Part shown: piece by piece, positions 34,746 to 44,700 of the stretch | How positions within the stretch are numbered: position 1 is the first letter of the stretch | Layout of the letters: every line of letters starts with the position of its first letter | Assembly (NCBI RefSeq): GCF_945859705.1 | Contig: NC_079137.1 | Coordinates: 61,474,552 to 61,538,551 of the forward strand | Reading direction: 5' to 3' | Length of the DNA: 64,000 nucleotides | From: Episyrphus balteatus | Lineage: Eukaryota; Arthropoda; Insecta; Diptera; Syrphidae | The notes under the pieces: generated by a model | Database searches by the model: none | Seen by the model: only the letters and a program-made list of their open reading frames with translations | What the model was told of the DNA's origin: nothing | Translations under genes and position numbers: made by a program

Positions 34746-36355
34746 AAAAAAAATTAAGAACAACAAAATCATAAAAAAGTATATTACTTATAAAAAATAT
34801 ATATATTTCTCACCACCACCACCACGAACCTACCTTATAGTCCGTTTAAAATTTAAACGTGTTGTTTTTTTTTTTTTTTTTTTGTTAAGAAGAAGAAGAC
34901 TGTGTAAAAAGTAATATAAACATAATTCGTTGCATTAAGTCATATGAATTCTTTTAGTTATGTTTTATTTTAAAAATATGTACTGTTGTGCTGATGGAGT
35001 ATAAACAAAAATTAATAATACCTTATTAAAAAAAATTTACATTTTTTTAAAAACCGGGCAAAAGCAAAAATAATTCTTCAATAATAAATAAATTAGATTT
35101 ATCATTTTTTTAATTGAATTAACACCCACACATAATATGAATTTAAAAAAAAATAATTAATTTAAACATTTAATATAACAATTTTGTCTTCCATAACGTT
35201 ACGTATATGTTATAATTTTTACCTTGATTCAAATTGCATATTTAAATTTATAATTATATAAAATTATAATTATGGAAGTACAAAATGGAAAAAAAAAAAC
35301 AAAATATGTAAATATTTCTCAATATTATTGTTTTAACATCACCATTTTTCTTAAAACCGAACTTGAAGTATTTTAATTTCGTTTTTATCAATGAAGACAT
35401 AGTTATTATTAAATTTAAAAAATTAATTTAAAAACATTTTTAGAAAAACAGCAAACGATTCCGTCCTATGGTGGAGCACGAAGCATCATCCACAATATCT
35501 GATATTCGTTGCTGGCACTGTGATTTAATATGAAACGTTTTAATATTATTTTTTTTTTTTTAATAATTTTATTTTATTTCAATTTTATTTTTATTTAAAT
35601 TTATAACCTCACACCGTTTTTTTATTCGTAAAAATTTAATTTTTCTAAAAACAGGCACAAAATATTTTTTAAAAATATTGTTTGTTGAATTTTATTTTAA
35701 AAAATATAAAAAATATTGAAATTTAACCTTAAATAGTTATAAATATTAAAAATAATTAAAATAATATTTAGTTTTACACTTCAATTTAGAGAGTAAGTAA
35801 AAAATATATATTTAAAAATATATATTTGTTGATTGATCTTATATATTATTTTTTTTTTTTCTTTAAATTATATGAATTGTATAACAAATTATATCTATTT
35901 GTATATGAAATATTTTAGTCTTAGAATAAATGAAATTTATTTAAAAGAAAACGAAAATGATGTTTATTATTTAATTTTGAGAATTTAGCGGGCTGGCGTT
36001 GATCACAAAAGTATGTAGGTAATAATTTAGTGGCTCATCCGCAGTGACTTCAGGGGTGTTGTATTGTAATCCTGAAGCGAACTTGTTTTATAGGATAAGT
36101 TGAACTTACTAACAGAACTCAGGAAATGAAATATTGCATTAGTCTTTTCTAATGCAAATCAAAGTACGAAATGGGTATAGTAAAAAAAAAAGTTACCATA
36201 GCTATTTAATATCTTCAAAGAGTTTTAATACCACTGCCATCTTATGAGTTTAAATAGCACTTCACGTGCTCTTCTGAATAATCTAGCACTAAATTAAATT
36301 AATAAATTGCTATGCAAAAGAAAAAAAAAGTCCAGAAATGAAAAAAAAAAAATTA
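34746..36355. other. 3' UTR and downstream region of the claudin-like gene
   Basis: Extremely AT-rich, with candidate poly(A) signals near 35084 and at 35925-35930. One GC-richer block at 35444-35530 is listed separately. Otherwise no features. Confidence 0.5.
35444..35502 (+). other. Possible third alternative terminal exon
   Basis: In an otherwise very AT-rich stretch, CATTTTTAG at 35435-35443 is a fair acceptor, and the following ~85 bases have ordinary gene-like composition. Spliced to exon 5 (28953) they would add EKQQTIPSYGGARSIIHNI and a stop at 35500-35502. All three frames are open here for a while, so the case is weak. It may instead be conserved 3' UTR. Confidence 0.25.
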
Positions 36356-37859
36356 TAATACAGTAAAATAAGGAGAAAAAAGGGGTAAATCTCGGAATTA
36401 ATGTTAGTAGAAATTTTTTTTGCTCAATATCTTCCTTTTGCCATTCTATAACATATCTCAAAAGTCTAGAAAAATCTCATGTCCGCTTGTCGCGATTTCA
36501 AGGTCAAATCGCGAAATGGAAATTTTCAAAATTAGCAAAAATAGGCTATGGTATTATATACACATATGATACATGATTTCAAGGTATTTTTTAATGGTGA
36601 TTCCAAAAAACCTAAAATCAAGACAATCTGACTTCTCTGGAAAAAGTTATACCTGTTTTTCATCTGTCTACTCATATTATTATAACAGTTGCAAACTTAC
36701 TGCCGAAAAACCCTTAAAAGTTATGGTAGATGAACCAAATTTTGCATGAAGATTTTAGAATCCATTATTATTAAAAATCAAAACAATCCATTACAAAAAA
36801 TATATATACCTACGAAATAATGGTATTTTTTTATGGAGGGGCAAATTTTAGGATATGCACTAAAGAAGATTCTTGTTCATCTTAGGAATAAGTGCTAATA
36901 GGCTAATTTTTTCATTTTAATCTTTGTTTGGATATTCTTTAACTACCCTCAAAAATCTAAAAAAATCTCATGTCCGCAAGTCCTAATTTTCTTGGTTTGA
37001 AAATAAGGTGCAGATTTTAAAAAATTGAAAAACTACACTTCAGATATTTGTGTCAGATCAACATGAATAAGATGCATTACTTTTCAGGGATGGTCAGGTT
37101 GACTTGTTTGTGAGTTTTGTTGGAATAAGTGTTAAAAAATACCTTTAAATCATGTCGCTTATGTTGGTATACATATAAAAATTTAAACTTTTCTTATTAA
37201 TTTTTTAAAATCTGCACCTTATTTTCAAACCAAGAAAATTAACACTTGCGGACATGAGATTTTTTTAAATTTTTGAGGGTAGTTAAAGAATATCCAAACA
37301 AAGATTAAAATGAAAAAATTAGCCTATTAGCACTTTTTCCTAAGATGAACAAGAATCTTCTTTAGTGCATATCCTAAAATTTGCCGCTCCATCAAAAAAT
37401 ACCATTATTTCGTAGGTATATATATTTTTTGTAATGGATTGTTTTGATTTTTAATGATGATGGATTCTAAAATCTTCATGCAAAATTTGGTTCATCTACC
37501 ATAACTTTTAAGGGTTTTTCGGAAGTAAGTTTGCAACTGTTATAATAATATGAGTTGACAGATGAAAAACAGGTATAACTTTTTCCAGAGACGTCAGATT
37601 GTCTTGATTTTAGATTTTTTGGAATAAGCATTAAAAAATACCTTGAAATCATGTATCATATGTGTATATAATACCATAGCCTATTTTTGCTAATTTTGAA
37701 AATCTCTATTTCGCGATTTGACCTTGAAATCGCGACAAGCGGACATGAGATTTTTCTAGACTTTTGAGATATGTTATACAATGGCAAAAGGAAGATATTG
37801 AGCAAAAAAAAATTCTACTAACATTCATTCCGAGGTTAAACCCTTATTTGACTGGATTA
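36356..37859. mobile_element. 1.5-kb palindromic (foldback) element, copy 2
   Basis: Nearly identical to copy 1 at 31162-32664 and of almost the same length (1504 versus 1503 bp), but in the opposite orientation. Target duplication TTA on both sides (36353-36355 and 37860-37862). Arms of about 650 bp fold back on each other. High similarity between copies indicates recent activity of the family. Confidence 0.85.
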
Positions 37860-38027
37860 TTACGCATACACCACAGTGACCATTCAAGTTTATACTTTGA
37901 AAATTCAAAGTATAATTCAAAGTATAATCAAAATTTGTTGAGTGTTCTTACCTTTTTTTCTTTACAAATTGGCCGTTTTCCATTGAAAACGTTAAACCAA
38001 TAACTGTAGTATTGAGTTCTGATAAAT

Positions 38028-38699
38028 CTTTGGCGCCGGGTACAAAGTGGTTAAGTCAGAAAAGTTAGTTTTGAGAAAAATGAAATTGAAGTTTCAATTT
38101 TTGTTCCCAAATCTGAATATTATTATTTAGAAAAAGTAATGATGCAGAAACATCATTTATAAGATCTTTTTTAAATTCCATATGCTGTTGACCAGAAAAT
38201 GAACGTTCTTAAAAAAAAAAAAATGTGTTGACTTAACACTACTTTAGAGCCATTTAGTCATTCAAAATAAACTTGATACAAAGGAGTTAAGTCAAGAAAA
38301 ATCTTTGTTTACATTGATAACAAATTTCAATTTGTAAAAGAAAGTTGGAAATATCAATGTGATTATTTACCTTTGAGAATTCTTTTTGAGCTAATATAAT
38401 ACTGTAGAAAAATGAATTTTCGTTTTCTGTCTTCCTCTTGACTTAACGCCTTAGGACCAATTTTTTTATTTTTAAACTAAAAATTAATGCAAAAACAAAG
38501 GATTTAAGTCAACTTACGCCCTTAGTACCACAAAATTTAAAATTTTTTGACTTAAACCTTTTGTACTGAATCATTTCTAAAGGAAGGAGATACACTAGAG
38601 CTATGGCGATAGGACCAAACGAAAGAGAAAACAAAAAGTCCAATAAAAATCTGAAAATCGAGTTTTTTTGACTTAACCCCTTTGTACCCCGCAGCAAAG
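38028..38699. mobile_element. 0.67-kb MITE with CTTTGGCGCCGGGTAC ends
   Basis: The left end CTTTGGCGCCGGGTACAAAG and the reverse complement of the right end CTTTGCTGCGGGGTACAAAG match and continue into GTTAAGTCA. Internal TGACTTAA motifs recur at about 38230, 38285, 38440 and 38510 on either strand. Confidence 0.7.
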
Positions 38700-38750
38700 A
38701 AATATGGTATTGAAGAAGACAAAAGATATATACATTCAACTGCTAAGTAA

Positions 38751-39486
38751 TGTCGAATTCCTTTCAATTGAAAAATCGAATTTTCGGCGATCTCGAAGCG
38801 AATTTTTTCTGAAAATCATGTTCCATAGAAAAAAAATTCGCCTCAAACGAAGCAGAATTCGAATTTTTTTTAATCCCTCTTTTTTGAGAGATTTACACGG
38901 ATTTGCACACACACTTGGAGCATTTGACATTTCTCAAACGTCAAGCTGAAAGTTTTCTTCGTGTTGTTTGTTTATTTGAGAACACCAACTTCAAATAAAG
39001 AGTAAATTTTAATTGAATATCGTATTTTTATTGCGGAAAAATATGAAATAAATAAAAAAAAAACAATGTACGATCAAAATATATTTTTTCCTGGCATATT
39101 TCTTGTGAAAAAGTAAAATTTTTGTGACTTTTCTTCTCGCAATTGTCGTCAGAAAATTTTTTCTCTGTAAAACCACAGCATATGACCAAAATAATAACCT
39201 TCTACTTCATATTCACTCAGATCTCAATAATAACTGCAATTTCCCTTTGATTCTGATTAAAATAAATCTATATTACCGAAGAAAATAAACAAAATTATTG
39301 ATCAAAGGAATCTCTGGTTTTATTTTGCAGAAATTGTTTTGGTTTCAGCTTGACGTTCGTGTAAAAATTGTTGTCAAATGACACACATACAATAGCAAAA
39401 AGAATTCGGTCTGTTTTCATGTTCCTTTTTAACACCAAAAATTCGATTATTTTGAGGCGATTCAAAAAATTTAAAGGAATTCGACA
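38751..39486. mobile_element. 736-bp TAA-flanked MITE (PIF/Harbinger-like)
   Basis: The ends TGTCGAATTCCTTTCAATTG and the reverse complement of TGTCGAATTCCTTTAAATTT form inverted repeats, flanked by TAA at 38748-38750 and 39487-39489. A 3-bp TWA duplication is typical of PIF/Harbinger. The interior has scattered TCGAA/TTCGA motifs and no transposase. Confidence 0.7.
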
Positions 39487-40950
39487 TAACTATAAAAACG
39501 GTTTTTCTGAATTCTGTAGGACGTGTAGTATTTTTTATCTAAACGTGACACAGTTCAATTAAAAATTTCTAAAACATTAAAGGTGCTCAAGACCGTAATG
39601 ATGTTTTTCTTTTACAAAGGTAAATGCCTTTTTGATATTTTTAGTAAATTTTCACTCTGATAGGTACAAACGTTGAAAAAGAAGTATAAATTCAAAAAAT
39701 TACTTTAGTTGCATCTAACGAACATTGATTAAATGTCTATTTTGTAAGCGTTTTTCAAAAGCGTATTTCAAAAAAGGTTTTGTAATGAATTTTACCTTAA
39801 TCCCTTGTTCTCTATTTCCACGGCATGACATTATTATCTTAGCTCAAAAGGTTAGGATTAGGCTATGTTTATTTTTATACCATCAAGCGAATGTATTAAT
39901 TTTTTTATTAAATGTTACTTTTATTTGCACTCATGTACCCAAGTAGATTAAATTGTTATATATTATTAAATAAATAAAAATTTTGTAATACTTAATAGTA
40001 ATAATAAAATACAAGTAGTGGCTAAATCTTCGTAAACCACGATCCTTTTTTAATTTAACAAAATCGGGTTATTTAAAAAAAAAAATTTAAATCGGTTTTG
40101 CCGGGTTGAGTTTCATAGGAATTACACAAAAATATCTAACAGTAATCTTTACAAGAAGCTTCTCTGGATCAGCCTTATTCACCACATTTTTCTTGCATCA
40201 TATGACCGTTTTGTCAACCTTAGAACGGTTGAATGCTTGACCGGTATTCTCAAAGCTCAGAAATTTAAAGTACCTAGGTACTTGTATATGGTATGAGAGT
40301 ATGATGAATAATGTGGTAAATAAATAATCTAATGAACGCTCTTAGAGTGCCTGCATAATACAATCCTAGCAACCAGCAATTCTCACGAGTCACAAAACCT
40401 TTGTGATCTATAGCGAAGCAACTAACAAGAAATTGAACTTTTTTCGTTATCACGAAAAATACTTCCTCACGATATCAAGTTCACTTTTGACCTTATGTGA
40501 GTATTCAATTAGATTTTCCAGACTAGGGCTACCATCTCAAAAAAAAAAAAATCCGAAAACTCAACTCCTTACTCCTAAAACATGAGTGCTTGGAGAATAA
40601 CCATATCCTCTGAAAAAGGCATTTTATCATGTGAAGGCAAAACTTATTCAAAACACAATTAACACGTGACCAAGGTACATAGATACATTCTTCCTAATCA
40701 AAACCTAATAGGTGCTGCTGATCGAAAAGGTCAAACAAATTTAGCATAACGTAAGGATGAACATTAATCGATTCTTATTGGAGATAATCTTAACCATACC
40801 ATTAATCTGACAAAACTAACAGTTTTGTTAAAGTTTCTAATTACCTTCGATTAAGCTTCTAATGCACCTTATGACTACATTTTATTGAAATGTGTATAAC
40901 ATTCTAGTTTTTTGCCAGGTACAATAATAGCACCTCGGTAGAACCTCATT

Positions 40951-41036
40951 CCCGAATAACAAATTTGCTTCTATAAAGCTTTATAGGTGGATATGTGACT
41001 CCTGTAAAGCTTTATAGAAAAGATATTGTTTGTTGG
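40951..41036. mobile_element. 87-bp-type palindromic MITE, copy 3
   Basis: CCCGAATAACAAATTTGCTT at the left and TTGTTTGTTGGG at the right, with the same TCTATAAAGCTTTATAG core as copies at 30429 and 41070. More diverged than the other two. Confidence 0.7.
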
Positions 41037-41069
41037 GTTGGTTACGATATCGCCTCTGCGCAAAGCTAA

Positions 41070-41156
41070 CCCTACTAACAATTTTGCTTCTATAATGCTT
41101 TACAGAAGCAACAATTGTATCTGTAAAGCTTTATAGAACCAAAATTGTTTGTCGGG
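41070..41156. mobile_element. 87-bp palindromic MITE, copy 2
   Basis: Almost identical to the copy at 30429-30515 (one visible base difference, GTATCTG for GCATCTG), only 33 bp from the third copy. Confidence 0.8.
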
Positions 41157-41753
41157 AAAGGCTCCTTGTATGACTTTAAAGAAGCTGAAATGTTTTATTT
41201 GGTACAGATCTGTTTTTTTTCCAGTTACTTGTAAGTAAAGTTACATTTCAAATCCTTAGTTATCCTGTTTGTAAAGGAATTAGAATCCAGTAGTATTGCT
41301 AGTTCGAATTCTAATTTACCTTACAAATTGGTTTTATTTCAAATTTTGACAATATTCGCGACACCACAGGTTTAGTCTACAAACAATAAAAATTTTAAGA
41401 TGCATTAAGGAAATTGGGCTTAAAATCCAGCTGAGGATATGTTTTTGACATTTTATTTATATGTGTTGCATACAAAAATTACCTCGAACGGAAATTAACG
41501 GAAAGATTATACTGCCCTCTATTAATCAATCATAATAAACATACCTCAGTATCCGCTGTGCATGATTCACACGTCCGCTGTACTGAATTTCAACTTTTGA
41601 CATATCTCAAATTCACCACCATCCATCTGTCATTTCTGTCACTTCAAAATTAACCTAAAAAAGAAAAAAAAATTGAAGTGAAAAAGATTCCTCTTCCAGA
41701 GCCGACCGAATTTCCATAAAAAAACCAAAACAAATCAATTTTATATAAAAATC

Positions 41754-44700
41754 ATGTTTCGCTCCGCTTTGACGGTGCTTTCACAAACAAGTGAAACTAA
41801 AATAACAAATTGTTCAATTGGTTTGGAATTCGTTCGATGGCGTCGCAAGCCTCGTTGGTTGCCAGTTGCCAAAAGCAAAGTATTTCGTATCCCAGAAAAG
41901 AAACCACAAACCGAAGATGAAAAACTTGAATTACTTCGATTGCATAATCATTACAAGTAAGTTTCAATTAGAATTAAAGAATCTTCCAACAGATGACAAT
42001 TATTCAATTTAGAACTCAAATGAGATCAATGCGAATGTATTTACGTGAAGAATCCCAACGCATTAGAGAGACTTCAACAGCCGATCATTTGGTTGAGACA
42101 CCAGAGCAGGAGGAACAAGAATTCCAACGTTGTGTGGATTTGAATAAAGAGTGGAATGCTAAAATCGCTGGAGAACGTAATGCTCGTTTGGCGAAGGAAT
42201 ACGCCGAGAGAAGAGAATTTATCAAAGAGAGGTTAGAATTGGCTAAGGAACGCGAAGAAGATCGACTTCAACGCATCGAGGAGATTGTCAGGAAAGAAAA
42301 GGTAATTCTTTTAAACAAATGTTAGTGGAGTAATTAAAGCTATAAAAATGGCAATATTAGGGAATCCGGCCGAACAGCTCTGATTTTGATTATCTATTTT
42401 TTTTTTTTCAAAAATCGTTAGTTAAAAATACTTTAACCTCTATAGTAAAGTGTGTTAAAGTGCTCAACTATAGAATTTTCAAATTTAATAGCTTTTAAAA
42501 GTTGCATTGCTTTTTCATTTTTATTAAAATAGCGAGCTAGCTCAAAATATAGTAAGATATTTGAATTTTTAAGAGATTTTTCAAATACCTATGTTGTTTT
42601 TAATTGCACCGTTTCCCACAGTGGGTACCCTACTAAACAAAGTGTTGACAAAAATAAAATGCTTTCATTATTTTAAACAAAATGCACATAAAACTCCAAA
42701 ATATTTGAAAAAATAGGTTTTTAATAGTTTTTATGCATTTTTTGGAAAATGAGGGGTGGAATCGCATAAGGTGATTGGTGATAGTCACATTTGCGATCAT
42801 AAAATGTGATCACAAAATATTTTTCGGCTGTGTAAGGCATGCATGTCAAACTTGCGGCCCACAACGAGTAACTTTGCGGCCCTCGACATTTTTGATAATT
42901 TTGAGCTTAACCCTCTGTCGGCACACGGGTGCGAATTTGGCAGCACAAAAATAAAAAGTGGCCACAAAAAAGTGTCTTTATGAGGGTGAAAAATCATTTT
43001 TTTGGAATTGTGAATACAATATTCGAATTTCTCGGAAAATTCTACATCAATTTCATATATGATTCTTTATAAAAGAGTGAGACCAAAAAAAGTTCTAGCG
43101 ACATGAAAAAGTATAAACCAAATCTGCAAAAAAGAGGTGTGCCTACAGAGGGTTAAAGCCTGGTACACATATCCGAGCCAAATTTTAGGTCCCATAGAAA
43201 TTATCAATATGATGCTAAGATAAGTTTTATCTCGGCTTAATTTTTTCGACACTTTGTATCGGATCTAAAGTGTATTTTATTATGAGTTTGTTTTGAACAA
43301 TAATTAAAATTCCAAATATGCTAAAATATATCTCGATTTGCGTACCAGGCTTAAGGTTATAATTTATATTTTCTGTTCAACGCACATTCACCTCTTTTTT
43401 AATGAACAAATAAATGTGGAATGTACTCGAAAACAAAATTATAAATTTACCTATAAGATCTCGTGAATTAGGAAGCGAATGTTCTGATTTAACCCAACGA
43501 ACGGTAGGTTAAATCATGAATGCCCTAGGATGGCATTCTTTGTTTTTTTTTTTTTTTTCATAAAAATAGAATAATTGTCGAATGATATGGAAATAAAGGT
43601 ATTCGAGTTTTAGTGTGACTCCGAAGTAAGTTCCAAATTTCTATGAAGTGGATATGACCGAATTTCAAAATTCTTTTTCAGTCAGATTTGGGACAATTTA
43701 AAACCACCATTTAAAATCGCTTGCGAATTTCACACAACCTTCTGATGCAAGCAAAAATTTTTTAATTATTAAGAGAAATAAGATCCAGCCTAACTTACAC
43801 CTTGGTCTGGTGAAAAAATTACAAGTAAAGAAGAGATTGTAGGTATCAGGAAGTAAACATTAATGTTACAATTCTTATTATTTTTATAGATACATCTGTT
43901 TTATAAAAATTCTAGTTTTACTTTTTTGCGGCCCATAAAAATTAAGATCTCGCTGTTTTGGCCCCCTAGAAACCATTGAGTTTGACATGAATGGTGTAAG
44001 GTGATCAGCAAAAATGTTTGATAAATTGGCATGCAAAGAATTGGCACACATCTGTCAAATTTTCATTCATAAATTTTTTTTTTATTTTGGTCTCCGTTTG
44101 TTTTGCTTCTGTTTTATTAAACAAAATAACTAAAAGTAATTAATTTACTACAATAGTGTCGTCACTTGAATCAATCTGTACGTACGGGGTGCTTTATTTG
44201 CATCTATAAGAAGTGTCCTCCAAAGAGAAAAACATTTAACTGTAAAAATGTTTGATGGTTAATACCTTTTTGAAAAGGATGTTTAATATAGAATAGAACC
44301 TCATCAAACATTTTTACATTTAGGCTATATCTAAAAAAATGGCCTTATAAGTCAACATATAACTATTTCAAATGAGAAAAAACTTTAACCCTCTTGGGGC
44401 GCCATCTAGCGTCAAAATAAAAATCTAAAAAAATTAGGGGATTTTTTTTTTTATTATTTAGAAACAGTTTTTCCACTTCGGAACTTGATTCCCAAAAAAA
44501 CCTAAATAACGAACGCCCTAATGTACGTAAATGTAATGTCAATTAAAATTGAGTAAATTGAATTAAGTGTTTTTGAAAAATTGATCTTCAAACTCAGAAT
44601 TTTGAAAAAAGAAATTATTAAAAAAAATTTAACATGTCTATTTAAATAAAATTTCGTAATAAAATATTATATTTTTTTTTCGAATTTTTGTTGGACTCCA

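Larger units (their letters stand above)
39490..41753. other. Spacer upstream of mRpS26
   Basis: Repeats (two MITE copies at 40.95-41.16 kb) and spacer. The last 200 bp before mRpS26 are less AT-rich and contain no TATA box, as expected for a housekeeping promoter. Confidence 0.45.
42838..43993. mobile_element. 1.16-kb hAT-like element nested in the mRpS26 intron element
   Basis: A perfect 8-bp duplication GTGTAAGG flanks it (42830-42837 and 43994-44001). The ends are CATGCATGTCAAACTTGCGG and the reverse complement of CATTCATGTCAAACTCAATG, with the GCGGCCC motif repeated near both ends. No transposase. It carries two TTAA-flanked MITEs. Confidence 0.8.

Noticed and set aside
34696..34914. 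Frame overlapping the last claudin-like exon
   Set aside because: Frame-shifted shadow continuing into the A/T-rich 3' UTR.
42797..43252. Minus-strand frames in the hAT-like element as a transposase
   Set aside because: They are interrupted by the piggyBac-type MITE and show no DDE, BED-finger or dimerisation-domain features.
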